A DNA stretch of 64,000 bases from Meinhardsimonia xiamenensis (GTDB lineage: Bacteria > Pseudomonadota > Alphaproteobacteria > Rhodobacterales > Rhodobacteraceae). The stretch is taken from assembly GCF_900102905.1 (NCBI RefSeq), contig NZ_FNFV01000005.1, forward strand, positions 1 through 64,000. The letters are read 5' to 3'. Position 1 is the stretch's first letter; the number at the start of each line of letters is the position of its first letter. The position numbers were made by a program, and so were the translations under genes. This document shows positions 1-11,250 of the stretch, in pieces. Below the pieces are notes generated by a model. It did no database searches. It worked only from the letters and a program-made list of their open reading frames with translations, and was not told the origin of the DNA.

Positions 1-95
1 CCGAGAACAACCTCTCGGTGGTGGTCGATGCCGGCTGGATCACAAAGGAAGCTCTCTGCCAGGGCGTGGAGAACGGCCCGCCGCCCTGCGACTGA
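1..95 (+). CDS. xylF: Xylose ABC transporter substrate-binding protein, C-terminal end (partial)
   Basis: Only the last 30 residues are in the window, in the frame starting at base 3 and stopping with TGA at 93-95. The peptide contains VVVDAGWITKEALC and ends in a Cys-Asp pair, which resembles the C-terminus of alphaproteobacterial XylF-type periplasmic sugar-binding proteins. The identity is inferred mainly from context: the next four genes are xylH, xylG, xylB and xylA on the same strand. As a periplasmic binding protein it would capture D-xylose and deliver it to the XylGH transporter. Confidence 0.7.
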   Translation, partial: ENNLSVVVDAGWITKEALCQGVENGPPPCD

Positions 96-123
96 TCCGA
101 GCTCGGGTCTTTCCAACCCTTCG

Positions 124-148
124 GCCGGGGCGCGCCGCGCGCCCCGGC
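124..148 (+). promoter_or_regulatory. Intercistronic stem-loop between xylF and xylH
   Basis: GCCGGGGCGCG and its exact reverse complement CGCGCCCCGGC are separated by only CCG, giving an 11-bp perfect stem. No T-run follows, so it is unlikely to be a strong terminator. Such hairpins after binding-protein genes are known to stabilise the upstream mRNA and reduce read-through, which lets the binding protein be made in excess over the membrane parts. That role here is inference. Confidence 0.55.
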
Positions 149-197
149 ACCTGTGGCCCGCCGGCGCGGCGGGCGCGAGATCGAGAGACAATCCGCC

Positions 198-1496
198 ATG
201 ACCGACACGGCTCCCCCTCCGGCAGTCCCGGCGAAGCGTTCGCTGTTCGCCCAGCTGGAGCTCGACAACCGGCTCCTGGGCATGATCGGCGCCTTCGTCC
301 TCGTCGCCATCATGTTCAACATCCTCACCGACGGGCGCTTCCTGACCCCGCGCAACATCTTCAACCTCACCATCCAGACGGTTTCGGTGGCGATAATGGC
401 CACGGGGATGGTGTTCATCATCGTCAGCCGTCACATCGACCTGTCGGTCGGCTCGGTGCTGGCGACCACCTCGGCGGTGATGGCGATGGTGCAGACGGTG
501 GTCACGCCCGACTGGCTGGGGCTGGGGCTCAATCACCCCGCGACCGCGCCCATCGCCATTCTGGCGGGGCTTGCCGTGGGTGTGGCGATCGGCGCCTTTC
601 ACGGCTGGATGGTGGGCTATCTCGGCATTCCCGCCTTCATCGTCACGCTGGGCGGACTTCTGGTCTGGCGCAACGTCGCCTGGTATGTCACGCGCGGCCA
701 GACCATTGGCCCGCTCGACGAGACGTTTCAGCTCTTCGGGGGGATCAACGGCACGCTCGGCGAGACGGCAAGCTGGATCATCGGCGCCCTTGCCGCGGTG
801 GCAGCGGTGGCAGCACTTCTGAATGACCGGCGGCGCAAGCAGGCGCATGACTTCCCCGTCAAGCCGCTCTGGGCCGAAGCGACGGTGGCGGTGATCGTCG
901 TTGGCGCAATCATGGGCTTCATCGCCGTTCTCAATTCCTACGAGATCCCGACGCGCCGGCTTGCACGCATGTTCGAGGCACGCGGCGAGACCATGCCCGA
1001 GGGCTATACTGCGGCCTACGGGCTGCCGATTTCGGTGCTGCTGCTCATCGCCGTGGCGGTGGTGATGACGGTGATCGCCCGGCGCACTCGGCTTGGCCGT
1101 TACATCTACGCCAATGGCGGCAACCCCGATGCCGCGCTTCTGGCCGGCATCAACACCCGTTTCCTCACCGTCAAGGTCTTCGCCATCATGGGCTTTCTCT
1201 GCGCCCTGTCGGCGGTGGTGGCCTCGGCGCGGCAGACCTTCCACTCCAACGACATCGGCACGCTCGACGAGCTGCGGGTGATCGCCGCCGCCGTCATCGG
1301 CGGCACGGCGCTCTCGGGCGGGATCGGCACCATCCACGGTGCGATCCTCGGCGCGCTCATCATGCAGTCGCTGCAATCGGGCATGGCGATGGTCGGGGTG
1401 GACACGCCGTTTCAGAACATCGTCGTCGGCGCCGTGCTGGTGCTCGCGGTGCTCATCGACACGATCTACCGCAAGCGCCTGGGGGTCCGGACATGA
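198..1496 (+). CDS. xylH: Xylose ABC transporter permease XylH
   Basis: Membrane permease of the xylose importer, 432 residues. The ATG at 198 starts [15 protein letters not shown]; the frame is open further upstream to 153, but that stretch overlaps the hairpin and gives an atypical Arg-rich N-terminus. The protein is hydrophobic with about ten predicted membrane segments. It carries the sugar-permease signatures [12 protein letters not shown] near residues 88-99 and a C-terminal [12 protein letters not shown] stretch typical of the BPD_transp_2 (RbsC/XylH) family. Its length fits XylH, which is longer than RbsC. The stop overlaps the xylG start (ATGA at 1493-1496), so the two are probably translationally coupled. 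Confidence 0.93.
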   Translation: MTDTAPPPAVPAKRSLFAQLELDNRLLGMIGAFVLVAIMFNILTDGRFLTPRNIFNLTIQTVSVAIMATGMVFIIVSRHIDLSVGSVLATTSAVMAMVQTVVTPDWLGLGLNHPATAPIAILAGLAVGVAIGAFHGWMVGYLGIPAFIVTLGGLLVWRNVAWYVTRGQTIGPLDETFQLFGGINGTLGETASWIIGALAAVAAVAALLNDRRRKQAHDFPVKPLWAEATVAVIVVGAIMGFIAVLNSYEIPTRRLARMFEARGETMPEGYTAAYGLPISVLLLIAVAVVMTVIARRTRLGRYIYANGGNPDAALLAGINTRFLTVKVFAIMGFLCALSAVVASARQTFHSNDIGTLDELRVIAAAVIGGTALSGGIGTIHGAILGALIMQSLQSGMAMVGVDTPFQNIVVGAVLVLAVLIDTIYRKRLGVRT

Positions 1497-2257
1497 CAGA
1501 GACACGCACAACCCCGCTCGTCGAGCTGCGCCACATGAAGAAGGCCTTCGGCGGCATCCACGCCGTCGATGACGTGAGCATCGACCTCTACCCCGGCGAG
1601 GTGGTGGGCGTTCTGGGCCACAACGGCGCGGGCAAGTCGGTGCTGATGAAGCTCTTGTCCGGCGCCGAGCGCCGCGACGGCGGGCAGATCTTCATCGACG
1701 GGCGCGAGGTTGACATCAACACCCCGCGCGATGCCCGCGACCTCGGGATCGAGACCATCTACCAGACGCTGGCGCTCGCGGACAACCTCGACGCCGCGGC
1801 CAACCTGTTCCTCGGCCGCGAGCTTGTCACCGCCACCGGCATGCTCGATGACGCGCGCATGGAGGCGGAGACGCGCAAGATCATGGCCCGCCTCAATCCC
1901 AACTTCCGCCGCTATACCACGCCGGTCGCGGGGCTTTCGGGCGGGCAGCGCCAGTCGGTGGCGATCGCGCGGGCGGTCTATTTCAACGCCCGCATCCTGA
2001 TCATGGACGAGCCCACCGCCGCGCTCGGCGTGCAGGAGACGCGGATGGTCGCCGAGCTCATCGTCGAGCTCAAGCGGCAGGGCCTCGGCATCTTCCTGAT
2101 CGATCACGACATCCACGCCGTCAAGCAGCTCTGCGACCGCGCCAGCGTGATGAAGAACGGCCGGCTCGTGGGCACGGTGAAGGTGGACGAGGTCACCGAG
2201 GATGATCTTCTGGGCATGATCATCCTGGGCAAGATGCCCGAGCATCTCGCGGCCTGA
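1493..2257 (+). CDS. xylG: Xylose ABC transporter ATP-binding protein XylG (single-domain form)
   Basis: ATPase subunit powering xylose uptake, 254 residues. Walker A GHNGAGKS lies at 42-49, the ABC signature LSGGQ at 148-152, Walker B ILIMDE at 168-173, and the H-loop His at 205. Only one nucleotide-binding domain is present, whereas E. coli XylG and RbsA have two fused domains of about 500 residues. Single-domain versions are common in alphaproteobacterial sugar transporters and would act as a homodimer. It overlaps xylH by four bases and is followed by xylB after one base. Confidence 0.92.
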   Translation: MTETRTTPLVELRHMKKAFGGIHAVDDVSIDLYPGEVVGVLGHNGAGKSVLMKLLSGAERRDGGQIFIDGREVDINTPRDARDLGIETIYQTLALADNLDAAANLFLGRELVTATGMLDDARMEAETRKIMARLNPNFRRYTTPVAGLSGGQRQSVAIARAVYFNARILIMDEPTAALGVQETRMVAELIVELKRQGLGIFLIDHDIHAVKQLCDRASVMKNGRLVGTVKVDEVTEDDLLGMIILGKMPEHLAA

Positions 2258-2258
2258 G

Positions 2259-3701
2259 ATGTATCTCGGTCTCGATCTCGGCACATCGGGGCTGAAGGCG
2301 CTTCTGATCGGCGAGGATCAGGAGCCGAGGGCCGAGGCCTCGGCGCCGCTCTCCGTCTCACGCCCGGCAAGCGGCTGGTCCGAACAGGCGCCGGCCGACT
2401 GGATCGCGGCGGCGGAGGCGGCGCTCGATGCGCTGGCCGCCGAGGCCGATCTTTCCGCGGTGCGCGGCATCGGGCTGTCGGGGCAGATGCACGGGGCGAC
2501 GCTCCTCGATGCCTCGGGCGAGGTGCTGCGCCCCGCCATCCTGTGGAACGACACCCGCGCCGCCGCCGAAGCCGCCGAGCTTGATGCCGACCCCGCCTTT
2601 CGCGCCATCACCGGCAACATCGTCTTTCCCGGCTTCACCGCGCCAAAGCTTCTCTGGGTCGCCCGGCACGAGCCGGGGATCTTCGCCCGCGTCGCCAAGG
2701 TGCTTCTGCCCAAGGACTACCTGCGGCTGTGGCTGACCGGCGAGGCGGTCTCGGAGATGTCCGACGCCGCCGGCACCAGCTGGCTTGACGTGGGCGCCCG
2801 CGACTGGTCGGAGCCGCTTCTGGCAAAGACCGGCCTGTCGCGCGCGCACATGCCCCGGCTCGTCGAGGGCTCGGAGGTCTCGGGCCATCTGCGCCCCGAG
2901 CTCGCTCGCCGCTGGGGGTTTTTGCCTTCGGTGCCGGTGGCGGGCGGCGGCGGCGACAATGCCGCCTCGGCCGTTGGCGTGGGCGTGGTGGAGGCGGGCC
3001 GCGCCTTCGTGTCGCTCGGCACCTCGGGCGTGCTCTTTGCCGCCACCGAAGGCTTCGCGCCCGCGCCCGAGACGGCGGTGCACAGCTTCTGCCATGCGCT
3101 GCCCGACCGCTGGCACCAGATGGGGGTGATCCTTGCCGCGACCGACGCGCTGAACTGGTTCGGCCGGCTGGTGGGGCAGGGGCCGGCCGAGCTCACCGCT
3201 GCGCTCGGGGCCGAGCTTCAGCCACCGGGCAGGACGCTTTTTCTTCCCTATCTCGGCGGCGAGCGCACGCCGCTCAACGATGCGGCCATCCGAGGCGCCT
3301 TCATCGGGCTCGAGCACGCCACCGACACCGCCGCGGCCACCCGCGCGGTGCTCGAGGGGGTGGCCTTTGCCATTGCCGATTGCGCCGCGGCGCTTGCGGC
3401 GACCGGCACCCGCATCGAGCATCTTCTGGCCGTGGGCGGCGGGAGCCGATCGGACTACTGGCTGACGCTTCTGGCCACCGTGCTCGGCACCGACATCGCC
3501 CGGCCCGAGGCCGGAGACTACGGCGGCGCCTTCGGGGCGGCGCGGCTTGCCATGATGGCTGCCACCGGCGCCGGCGCCGAGATCGCCACGCCGCCGCCGG
3601 TGGAGCGCCATTTCACCCCCGTCGCGGAGCTTACGGGCGCCTTTGCCGAGGGGCTTGCCCGCTACCGCGCCGCCCAATCCGCAATTCGAGGACTGACATG
3701 A
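2259..3701 (+). CDS. xylB: Xylulokinase
   Basis: Phosphorylates D-xylulose to D-xylulose 5-phosphate, the second step of bacterial xylose use; 480 residues, the usual FGGY-kinase length. The N-terminal phosphate-binding motif [11 protein letters not shown] is at 6-16, the substrate motif [13 protein letters not shown] near 72-84, and [12 protein letters not shown] contains the catalytic Asp at residue 233, the same number as in E. coli XylB. The C-terminal ATP-binding stretch with [11 protein letters not shown] is present. It begins just after xylG and its stop overlaps the xylA start (ATGA). Confidence 0.95.
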   Translation: MYLGLDLGTSGLKALLIGEDQEPRAEASAPLSVSRPASGWSEQAPADWIAAAEAALDALAAEADLSAVRGIGLSGQMHGATLLDASGEVLRPAILWNDTRAAAEAAELDADPAFRAITGNIVFPGFTAPKLLWVARHEPGIFARVAKVLLPKDYLRLWLTGEAVSEMSDAAGTSWLDVGARDWSEPLLAKTGLSRAHMPRLVEGSEVSGHLRPELARRWGFLPSVPVAGGGGDNAASAVGVGVVEAGRAFVSLGTSGVLFAATEGFAPAPETAVHSFCHALPDRWHQMGVILAATDALNWFGRLVGQGPAELTAALGAELQPPGRTLFLPYLGGERTPLNDAAIRGAFIGLEHATDTAAATRAVLEGVAFAIADCAAALAATGTRIEHLLAVGGGSRSDYWLTLLATVLGTDIARPEAGDYGGAFGAARLAMMAATGAGAEIATPPPVERHFTPVAELTGAFAEGLARYRAAQSAIRGLT

Positions 3702-5008
3702 CCGACTTCTTCGCCGGCATCCCGAAGATCGCCTATGAAGGCCCGGAGACGGACAACGAATTCGCCTTCCGGCACTACAACCCTGACGAGATCGTTGCCG
3801 GCAGGCGCCTTGAGGACCATCTGCGCTTTGCCGTGGCCTACTGGCACAGCTTCGCGTGGGAGGGGGGCGACCCCTTTGGCGGGCGCACCTTCGACCGGCC
3901 CTGGTATCCGCAGGACACGATGGAGAACGCACGGCTGAAGGCCGACGCCGCCTTCGAGATGTTCGCGCTTCTCGGTCAGCCCTTCTTCTGCTTCCATGAC
4001 GCCGACGTGCGCCCCGAGGGCGCGACGCTGGCCGAAAGCGTCGCGCGGCTTGACGAGATCACCGACTATTTTGCGGAGAAGATGGAGGAGACCGGCACCC
4101 GGCTCCTGTGGGGCACGGCCAATCTCTTCACCCATCGCCGCTACATGGCCGGGGCGGCCACCAACCCCGACCCGGAGGTCTTCGCCTATGCCGGGGCCAC
4201 GATAAAGGCCTGCATGGACGCCACCATGAAGCTCGGCGGCGAGAACTATGTGCTGTGGGGCGGGCGCGAGGGCTACGTGACGCTGCTGAACACGGACCTT
4301 TCGCGCGAGGCCGACCAGATGGCGGCGATGCTCGCCAAGGTCGTCGATTACAAGCACAAGATCGGCTTCAAGGGCACGATCCTTGTCGAGCCGAAGCCGC
4401 AGGAGCCCTCGAAGCACCAGTATGACTATGACGTTGCCACCGTTTACGGCTTTCTCAAGCGCTACGGGCTCGAGAACGAGGTGAAGGTCAACATCGAGCA
4501 GGGCCATGCCATCCTTGCCGGCCACAGCTTCGAGCACGAGATCGCGCTTGCCGCGAGCCTCGGCATCTTCGGCTCCATCGACATGAACCGCAACGACTAC
4601 CAGTCGGGCTGGGACACCGACCAGTTTCCCAACAACGTGCCCGAGGTGACGCTCGCTTACTACGAGATTCTCAAGGCGGGCGGCTTCACCACGGGCGGGA
4701 CCAATTTCGACGCCAAGATCCGCCGCCAGTCGATCGACCCGGCCGATCTGATCCTCGCCCATGTCGGCGCGATGGATGTCTGCGCCCGCGCGCTCAAGGC
4801 CGCGGCGGCGATGCTCGAGGATGGCACGCTCGAGCGGCTGCGCGCCGAGCGCTACGCGGGTTGGGACACCGAAGAGGGCCGGCGGCTTCTGTCGCGCGAG
4901 ACCGGGCTTGAGGCGCTCGATGCGCTGGTGCGCGAGCGTGGACTTGACCCGCAGCCGCGCTCGGGCCGGCAGGAGCGGCTGGAAAATCTCGTCAACCGCT
5001 TCGTCTGA
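3698..5008 (+). CDS. xylA: Xylose isomerase
   Basis: Converts D-xylose to D-xylulose; 436 residues, the class II length. The ATG at 3698 overlaps the xylB stop. The catalytic pair is in FFCFHDADV (His100, Asp103). Metal ligands are visible in VEPKPQEP, in [16 protein letters not shown], in [18 protein letters not shown] and in [11 protein letters not shown], matching the E. coli set. It is the last gene of the xyl operon, followed by a terminator. A gene order with the isomerase last, after the kinase, is less common than xylAB but occurs in this group. Confidence 0.96.
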   Translation: MTDFFAGIPKIAYEGPETDNEFAFRHYNPDEIVAGRRLEDHLRFAVAYWHSFAWEGGDPFGGRTFDRPWYPQDTMENARLKADAAFEMFALLGQPFFCFHDADVRPEGATLAESVARLDEITDYFAEKMEETGTRLLWGTANLFTHRRYMAGAATNPDPEVFAYAGATIKACMDATMKLGGENYVLWGGREGYVTLLNTDLSREADQMAAMLAKVVDYKHKIGFKGTILVEPKPQEPSKHQYDYDVATVYGFLKRYGLENEVKVNIEQGHAILAGHSFEHEIALAASLGIFGSIDMNRNDYQSGWDTDQFPNNVPEVTLAYYEILKAGGFTTGGTNFDAKIRRQSIDPADLILAHVGAMDVCARALKAAAAMLEDGTLERLRAERYAGWDTEEGRRLLSRETGLEALDALVRERGLDPQPRSGRQERLENLVNRFV

Positions 5009-5030
5009 GCGGGGCCCGCACGGCCTCTCG

Positions 5031-5052
5031 GCCGGCGGGCTTGCCGGCTTTT
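5031..5052 (+). terminator. Rho-independent terminator after xylA
   Basis: GCCGGC at 5031-5036 pairs with GCCGGC at 5043-5048 across the loop GGGCTT and is followed directly by TTTT. It sits 23 bases after the xylA stop and before the palindromic operator, so it probably ends the xyl transcript. Confidence 0.65.
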
Positions 5053-5054
5053 GC

Positions 5055-5068
5055 TGTTAGCGCTAACG
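5055..5068 (+). promoter_or_regulatory. LacI-family-type operator upstream of glgP
   Basis: The 12-mer GTTAGCGCTAAC at 5056-5067 is a perfect palindrome with a central GCGC, within TGTTAGCGCTAACG. This matches the shape of many LacI-family operators (TGTTAGCGCTAACA type). It lies 78 bases before the glgP start codon and directly after the xyl terminator. A LacI-type sugar regulator, for instance a XylR- or AglR-like protein, is the likely binder, but no regulator gene is in the window. Confidence 0.55.
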
Positions 5069-5145
5069 TCAGCCTCCATGTGGTGGCGCCGCCTTTGCGC
5101 CGCCCGCCTCTTTCGCCTGCCGCCGCGGCGGAGTAGTCCGGGAAC

Positions 5146-7563
5146 ATGGGAAAGACGAAGAGGCCTGCCGTGACAGCAACGCCCCCCGCATCGGACCGGC
5201 TGCAGCGCGACATCCTGCGGCATCTGAAGTACACGCAAGGCAAGGACCGCGCGCACGCCACCCTTTATGACTGGCGCATGGCGCTTTCCTTTGCCCTGCG
5301 CGATCAGGTCGTTGACCCGTGGTTCACGGCGACTCGGCGCACCTATGACGAGGACCGCAAGCGCGTCTATTATCTTTCGGTGGAGTATCTCATCGGCCGG
5401 CTGATCGAGGATGTGGCCATCAACCTCGGTCTGCGCGAGGCCTCGCGCGCGGCGATCGAGGCTCTGGGCGTCGACTGGGAGGCGCTGGTCGAGAACGAGC
5501 CCGACGCCGCGCTCGGCAATGGCGGGCTCGGCCGGCTCGCCGCCTGCTACATGGAATCCATGGCCACGCTGGGCGTGCCGGCGATGGGCTATGGGATCCG
5601 CTACGAAAACGGCCTCTTCCGGCAGATCTTCCGCTCCGGCCAGCAGGTGGAAACGCCCGAAGACTGGCTGCAGGAGTTTCACCCCTGGGAGTTCGACCGC
5701 CCCGAGGCGGCCTATGAGATCGGTTTCGGCGGCAACGTGGCCGAACACGGCGGGCGCACGGTCTGGACCCCGGCCGAGAGCGTCTACGCCGTGGCCCATG
5801 ACACCGCCATCATCGGTTGGCAGGGGCGCTGGGCCAACACGCTGAGGTTGTGGAGCGCGCGCCCCACGACGCGCTTTGACCTTGCCCGCTTCAATGCCGG
5901 CGACTTCGCCGCCGCGCAGGCGCCGGAGATGCTGGCGCGCACGATCACCCGGGTGCTTTACCCCGACGACTCCACCTGGGCGGGCAAGGATCTGCGGTTG
6001 AAGCAGGAGTATTTCCTCGCTTCCGCCTCGATCCAGGACATCCTGCGCCGCTACCTCTCCACCCATGAGGACTTCCGCGCGCTGCCCGAGAAGGTCGCCG
6101 TGCAGATCAACGACACGCACCCGGCGCTGGCCGCGCCGGAGCTCGTGCGGCTTCTGGTCGATCAGCACGGGCTCGCCTTCGACGACGCCGCCGAGATCAT
6201 GCTGGGTGTGTTCGGCTACACCAATCACACGCTGATGCCCGAGGCGCTCGAGCGCTGGTCCACCTGGGCCATCGGCAACACGCTGCCGCGCCACATGCAG
6301 ATCATCGAGCGGCTCGACGACTGGCACGCCCGGCGCAAGCCGGCACGTCCGCCGTCAACGGCCATCGTGGCCCATGACGAGGTGCGCATGGGCAATCTTG
6401 CCTTCATCGCCTCGCACCGGGTCAATGGCGTAGCCCGGCTGCACACCGAGCTGATGAAGAAGACGGTCTTCGCCGATCTGCACGCGCTTCATCCCGAGCG
6501 CATCGTCAATGTCACCAATGGCGTGACGCCGCGGCGCTGGATCGCCCAGGCCAACCCGGGGCTGGCCGGGCTCATCACCGAGACCATCGGCGAGGGCTGG
6601 CAGACCGATCTCGAGAGGCTCGCGGGGCTCGAGGCGCATGTGGAGGACGCCGCCTTCCGCGACGCCTTCGCCGCCGTCAAGCGCGCGGGCAAGGAGCGCG
6701 TTGCGCAGTGGCTCGCGGCCGAGCATGGGCTGAGCGTCGACCCCGCGGCGATGTTCGACGTTCAGGTCAAGCGCATCCACGAATACAAGCGCCAGCTTCT
6801 CAACATCCTTGCCACCATCGGGCTGTGGCTGAGGATGCGCGACGATCCCGGCCGCGACTGGGTGCCGCGGGTGAAGATCTTCGGCGGCAAGGCCGCGCCG
6901 GGCTATCACGCCGCCAAGGAGATCATCCGCCTCATCAACGACGCCGCCGCCGTCATCAACGCCGATCCCGCCACGAAGGGGCGGCTCAAGGTGGTCTTTC
7001 CGCCCAACTACAACGTCTCGATGGCCGAGAAGCTCATGCCCGCGGCCGATCTGTCCGAGCAGATCTCGACGGCCGGCATGGAGGCGTCGGGCACCGGCAA
7101 CATGAAGCTGGCGCTGAACGGCGCGCTGACCATCGGCACGCTCGACGGCGCCAATGTGGAAATCCGCGAGCGGGTGGGGGCGGAGAACTTCTTTCTGTTC
7201 GGGCTCACCGCCGAGGAGGCCGAGGCGCGCCGCCGCCTGCCCGACCATGCGCGGCTCGCGATCGAGGAGACGCCCGAGCTTCAGCGCGTGCTCAAGGCCA
7301 TTGGCGACGGAGTGTTCAGCCCCGGCGAGCCGCATCGCTATCACGGGCTTCTCGACCGGCTGTGGAATCACGATCACTTCCTCGTCGCCTCCGACTACGC
7401 GGCCTACGTCGCCGCGCAGGACAAGGTGGAGGAGGCGTGGCAGGATCGTGACCGCTGGCTGCGCATGGCCGCGCTCAACACCGCGCGGATGGGATATTTC
7501 TCCTCGGACCGGTCGATTCGTGATTACATGAGGGATGTCTGGGCCGTGGAGCCGGCGATCTGA
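5146..7563 (+). CDS. glgP: Glycogen phosphorylase
   Basis: Cleaves alpha-1,4 bonds of glycogen with phosphate to release glucose 1-phosphate; cytoplasmic, PLP-dependent. At 805 residues it has the normal family length. N-terminal family motifs [11 protein letters not shown] and [18 protein letters not shown] are present. The PLP lysine is Lys654 in [29 protein letters not shown] and [13 protein letters not shown] are also typical. The ATG at 5146 has only a weak ribosome site; a GTG at 5170 is an alternative. It is the first gene of the glg operon and sits downstream of the palindromic operator. Confidence 0.96.
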   Translation: MGKTKRPAVTATPPASDRLQRDILRHLKYTQGKDRAHATLYDWRMALSFALRDQVVDPWFTATRRTYDEDRKRVYYLSVEYLIGRLIEDVAINLGLREASRAAIEALGVDWEALVENEPDAALGNGGLGRLAACYMESMATLGVPAMGYGIRYENGLFRQIFRSGQQVETPEDWLQEFHPWEFDRPEAAYEIGFGGNVAEHGGRTVWTPAESVYAVAHDTAIIGWQGRWANTLRLWSARPTTRFDLARFNAGDFAAAQAPEMLARTITRVLYPDDSTWAGKDLRLKQEYFLASASIQDILRRYLSTHEDFRALPEKVAVQINDTHPALAAPELVRLLVDQHGLAFDDAAEIMLGVFGYTNHTLMPEALERWSTWAIGNTLPRHMQIIERLDDWHARRKPARPPSTAIVAHDEVRMGNLAFIASHRVNGVARLHTELMKKTVFADLHALHPERIVNVTNGVTPRRWIAQANPGLAGLITETIGEGWQTDLERLAGLEAHVEDAAFRDAFAAVKRAGKERVAQWLAAEHGLSVDPAAMFDVQVKRIHEYKRQLLNILATIGLWLRMRDDPGRDWVPRVKIFGGKAAPGYHAAKEIIRLINDAAAVINADPATKGRLKVVFPPNYNVSMAEKLMPAADLSEQISTAGMEASGTGNMKLALNGALTIGTLDGANVEIRERVGAENFFLFGLTAEEAEARRRLPDHARLAIEETPELQRVLKAIGDGVFSPGEPHRYHGLLDRLWNHDHFLVASDYAAYVAAQDKVEEAWQDRDRWLRMAALNTARMGYFSSDRSIRDYMRDVWAVEPAI

Positions 7564-7622
7564 TGGAGGGGTAAGTGCCTGGTGCTCGGCTGGTAATGAT
7601 TGGAGGATATGCCCGGCGCCAA

Positions 7623-7697
7623 GCGCCGGGCAGCGCCCGACCCGCCCCCCACGGGGCGGGCGCTTCGCTTTCCGCCCCGTCGGGCCGGGCGCTGGAG
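7623..7697 (+). repeat. REP-like GC-rich palindromic element, copy 1 (long form)
   Basis: Lies in the 163-bp gap between glgP and glgB. GCGCCCGACCCG at 7633-7644 pairs, with one mismatch, with CGGGCCGGGCGC at 7681-7692. An inner hairpin is formed by CCCGCCCC at 7641-7648 and GGGGCGGG at 7653-7660. Its left 26 bases (7625-7650) match 43005-43030 with one difference, and its right 18 bases (7675-7692) match 43029-43046 exactly. It is therefore a dispersed repeat, with this copy about 24 bases longer inside. Confidence 0.6.
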
Positions 7698-7726
7698 CTC
7701 CCCCGCCGGGCGGTGGCGGTGTCGCC

Positions 7727-9949
7727 ATGAGCCGATCGGCGGGAATACGCGTTGAATCCCTCTTTCCCCCGCGCGAGGCGGCGCTTGCGCTTGTCGAAGG
7801 CCGGCATGGCGACCCCTTCGCGCTACTCGGGCCGCATGAGCGGGGCGGGCGGCGCTGCGTGACCGCCTTCGACCCCGGCGCGGAGGCCATGTGGCTCGTC
7901 ACCGGCCGCGGCACGCTGACCGAGATGACCGCGGTGCCGGGCGCGCCGGGCCTCTTCGTGGGCCCGCTCTCGCCCCGCGCGCGGCGCTACCGGCTGCGCG
8001 GCGCCAATGCCCATGGCACATGGGAAATCGAGGATCCCTACCGCTTCGGCCCCGTCCTTGGCGAGATGGACGAATATCTGATCGCCGAGGGCACGCACCT
8101 TCGGCTGTGGCATGCGCTGGGTGCGCATCTGCGCGAGATCGACGGGGTGAAGGGCGTTTCCTTCGCCGTCTGGGCGCCCAATGCCGAGCGCGTGTCGGTT
8201 GTGGGCGACTTCAACCTGTGGGACGGGCGGCGCCACCCCATGCGGCGGCGCGGCGGCTCGGGCGTGTGGGAAATCTTCATCCCCGGCCTCGCCGAGGGCG
8301 CCGTCTACAAATACGAGATACGCGCCCGCGGCGGTGCGATCCTGCCGCTCAAGGCCGACCCGGTGGGCTTCGGCGCCGAGCATCCGCCCGCCACCGCCTC
8401 GGTGGTGCGCCGCCCCGGCTGGGACGGCTGGCAGGACGGGCGCTGGATGCAGGAGCGCGGGGCGCGCCAATCGGTCGATGCGCCGATCTCCATCTACGAG
8501 GTGCATCTGGGCAGCTGGCGGCGCGCCGACGAGGGGCGCCGGCCGCTCTCCTATCTCGAGCTTGCCGAGACGCTCGTGCCCTATGCCGCCGAGATGGGCT
8601 TCACGCATCTGGAGCTCCTGCCCGTCTCCGAACACCCCTTTGACGGCTCCTGGGGCTATCAGCCGATCGGGCTTTACGCCCCCACCATCCGCCACGGCAC
8701 GCCGCAGGAGTTTGCCGCGCTTGTGGATGCCGCCCATCGCGCGGGGCTCGGGGTGATCCTCGACTGGGTGCCGGGGCATTTCCCGACCGATGTGCACGGG
8801 CTCGCCCGCTTCGACGGCACCGCGCTTTACGAGCACGAGGATCCGCGCGAGGGATTCCACCGCGACTGGAACACGCTGATCTACAATTACGGGCGGGTGG
8901 AGGTGGCCAACTACCTCGTCTCGAACGCCCTATACTGGCTCGAGGAATACCACGCCGACGGGCTGAGGGTGGATGCGGTGGCCTCCATGCTCTACCGCGA
9001 CTACTCGCGCCCGCCCGGCGAGTGGATCCCCAACCGCGACGGGGGGCGGGAGAACTACGAGGCGATCGCCTTTCTCCAGCGCACCAACACCGTCTGCTAC
9101 CGCGAGGCGCCGGGCATCGCCACATGGGCCGAGGAATCCACCGCCTGGCCCGGCGTGACGCGGGCCGTGGATCACGGCGGGCTCGGCTTCGGCTACAAGT
9201 GGAACATGGGGTGGATGAACGACACGCTGCGCTACATGGCGCACGAACCGATCCACCGCCGCTTCCACCACCACGACATGACCTTCGGGCTCACCTACGC
9301 CTGGTCCGAGAACTATGTGCTGCCGCTCAGCCATGACGAGGTGGTGCACGGAAAGGGCTCGCTGATCGCGAAGATGCCGGGGCCGGACCCCGACAAGTTT
9401 GCCAACCTGCGTGCCTATTTCGGCTTCATGTGGGCCCATCCGGGCAAGAAGCTTCTGTTCATGGGGGGCGAATTCGCCCAGTGGGCGGAGTGGGATCATG
9501 CCCGGTCGCTCGACTGGCACCTTCTGGAGGACAGCCCCCAGGCGCATTTGCACCGCGGCGTGCAGCGGCTCGTGCGCGATCTCAACACGCTTTACCGCGC
9601 CACGCCCGCGCTGCATGTGCACGACACCCGCCCGCAAGGCTTCCGCTGGCTCGAGGTCAACGACGCCGAGAACTCCGTCTATGCCTGGTTGCGCTTCGGC
9701 CAGCCGGGCGATGCGCCGGTGGCGGTGGTGGCCAATTTCACCCCGGTCGAGCGCGTGGGCTATCGCATCGGCCTGCCGAGGGCGGGGCGCTGGCGCGAGG
9801 TGATGAACACCGATGCCGCCATCTACGGCGGCGGCAACCGCGGCAACATGGGCGGCGTGACGGCCGAAGAGAGGCCGTGGCATGACCAGCCCGCCTCGAC
9901 GGTGGTGACGCTGCCGCCCCTGAGTGTCATCATGCTCATGCCGGAATGA
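7727..9949 (+). CDS. glgB: 1,4-alpha-glucan branching enzyme
   Basis: Makes alpha-1,6 branches in glycogen; GH13 family, 740 residues from the ATG at 7727 (the frame extends upstream through the repeat, which is unlikely to be coding). An N-terminal CBM48 region is followed by the catalytic barrel. The nucleophile is Asp416 in [10 protein letters not shown] and the acid/base is Glu469 in TWAEEST, spaced 53 residues apart as in E. coli. [16 protein letters not shown] holds the third carboxylate. It is second in the glg operon and is followed closely by glgC. Confidence 0.95.
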   Translation: MSRSAGIRVESLFPPREAALALVEGRHGDPFALLGPHERGGRRCVTAFDPGAEAMWLVTGRGTLTEMTAVPGAPGLFVGPLSPRARRYRLRGANAHGTWEIEDPYRFGPVLGEMDEYLIAEGTHLRLWHALGAHLREIDGVKGVSFAVWAPNAERVSVVGDFNLWDGRRHPMRRRGGSGVWEIFIPGLAEGAVYKYEIRARGGAILPLKADPVGFGAEHPPATASVVRRPGWDGWQDGRWMQERGARQSVDAPISIYEVHLGSWRRADEGRRPLSYLELAETLVPYAAEMGFTHLELLPVSEHPFDGSWGYQPIGLYAPTIRHGTPQEFAALVDAAHRAGLGVILDWVPGHFPTDVHGLARFDGTALYEHEDPREGFHRDWNTLIYNYGRVEVANYLVSNALYWLEEYHADGLRVDAVASMLYRDYSRPPGEWIPNRDGGRENYEAIAFLQRTNTVCYREAPGIATWAEESTAWPGVTRAVDHGGLGFGYKWNMGWMNDTLRYMAHEPIHRRFHHHDMTFGLTYAWSENYVLPLSHDEVVHGKGSLIAKMPGPDPDKFANLRAYFGFMWAHPGKKLLFMGGEFAQWAEWDHARSLDWHLLEDSPQAHLHRGVQRLVRDLNTLYRATPALHVHDTRPQGFRWLEVNDAENSVYAWLRFGQPGDAPVAVVANFTPVERVGYRIGLPRAGRWREVMNTDAAIYGGGNRGNMGGVTAEERPWHDQPASTVVTLPPLSVIMLMPE

Positions 9950-9968
9950 AGCGAGGGAGGAGAAGCCC

Positions 9969-11246
9969 ATGCGGCCCAGCGTCAACACCCGCCTGTCGAA
10001 CCGCTCGATGGCCTTCGTTCTCGCCGGAGGGCGCGGCTCGCGGCTCAAGGAGCTGACCGACAAGCGCGCGAAACCGGCGGTCTATTTTGGCGGCAAGGCG
10101 CGGATCATCGACTTCGCGCTGTCGAACGCGCTCAACTCCGGCATCCGCAAGATGGCGATCGCCACGCAGTACAAGGCGCATTCGCTCATCCGCCACATCC
10201 AGCGCGGCTGGAACTTCTTCCGCGCCGAGCGCAACGAGTATCTCGACATCCTGCCGGCCTCCCAGCGCGTGGACGGCGGGCACTGGTATCTCGGCACGGC
10301 GGACGCGGTGACCCAGAACATCGATATCGTCGACAGCTACGGCGTGGAGTTCGTGGTGATCCTCGCCGGCGATCACGTCTACAAGATGGACTACGAGGTG
10401 ATGATCCGCCAGCACGTCGACACCGGCGCCGATGTCACCGTGGGCTGCCTCACCGTGCCGCGCGAGGAGGCCCGCGCCTTCGGGGTGATGAAGGTGGACG
10501 CTCATGGCCAGATCACCGAGTTTCTCGAGAAGCCGGAGGATCCGCCGGGGATGCCGGGCGATCCCGACATGGCGCTTGCCTCGATGGGCATCTATGTCTT
10601 CGACTGGCGCTTCCTGCGCGAACTCCTGCTGGCCGACGCCCAGGATCCCGACTCCTCGCACGACTTCGGCAAGGATCTGATCCCGCAGGTGGTGAAGGGC
10701 GGCCGGGCGATGGCGCACCTGTTCATCCATTCCTGCATCACCTCGGGTCTCGAGGAGGAGCCCTACTGGCGCGATGTCGGCACGGTCGATGCCTTCTGGC
10801 AGGCCAATATCGACCTCACCGACTTCACCCCCAAGCTCGACATCTACGACAATTCCTGGCCGATCTGGACCTATGCCGAGAACGTGCCCCCGGCGAAGTT
10901 CATCCATGACGAGGACGGCCGGCGCGGCCATGCCATCAGCTCGCTGGTGGCCGGAAACTGCGTGGTCTCGGGCGCGGAGGTGCGCAACTCGCTTCTCTTT
11001 ACCGGCGTGCGTGCCCACTCCTACTCGGCGCTGGAATACGCCGTGGTGCTGCCCGAGGTGGTGATCCACCGCGGCGCGCGGCTGAGGAAATGCGTGATCG
11101 ACCGGGGCGTGGAAATTCCGCCCGGGCTCGTCGTGGGCGAGGACCCGCAGGAGGATGCGCGCTGGTTCCGCGTCACCGAAGGGGGTGTGACGCTGATCAC
11201 CCAGCCGATGCTCGACCGGCGCGCCGCCGAAACCGGCGAGGGGTAA
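9969..11246 (+). CDS. glgC: Glucose-1-phosphate adenylyltransferase (ADP-glucose pyrophosphorylase)
   Basis: Makes ADP-glucose from ATP and glucose 1-phosphate, the controlled step of glycogen synthesis; 425 residues. The ATG at 9969 is preceded by a strong GGGAGGAG ribosome site. The nucleotide-binding motif is [11 protein letters not shown] near residues 20-30, followed by [15 protein letters not shown], which contains the conserved Lys of the allosteric site. WYLGTADAV and FLEKPE hold ATP and glucose 1-phosphate binding residues. A left-handed beta-helix C-terminus follows. The glgA start is four bases after the stop. Confidence 0.96.
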   Translation: MRPSVNTRLSNRSMAFVLAGGRGSRLKELTDKRAKPAVYFGGKARIIDFALSNALNSGIRKMAIATQYKAHSLIRHIQRGWNFFRAERNEYLDILPASQRVDGGHWYLGTADAVTQNIDIVDSYGVEFVVILAGDHVYKMDYEVMIRQHVDTGADVTVGCLTVPREEARAFGVMKVDAHGQITEFLEKPEDPPGMPGDPDMALASMGIYVFDWRFLRELLLADAQDPDSSHDFGKDLIPQVVKGGRAMAHLFIHSCITSGLEEEPYWRDVGTVDAFWQANIDLTDFTPKLDIYDNSWPIWTYAENVPPAKFIHDEDGRRGHAISSLVAGNCVVSGAEVRNSLLFTGVRAHSYSALEYAVVLPEVVIHRGARLRKCVIDRGVEIPPGLVVGEDPQEDARWFRVTEGGVTLITQPMLDRRAAETGEG

Positions 11247-11250
11247 GGGC

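Noticed and set aside
153-197. Longer N-terminus for XylH beginning at 153
   Set aside because: It would add an Arg-rich peptide just after the stem-loop; the ATG at 198 gives a normal XylH start.
2358-3932. A 524-codon minus-strand open frame over xylB
   Set aside because: Composition-driven shadow of xylB with no family features.
7535-7726. Longer N-terminus for GlgB through the REP-like element
   Set aside because: The stretch overlaps the glgP end and a palindromic repeat; family members start near the ATG at 7727.
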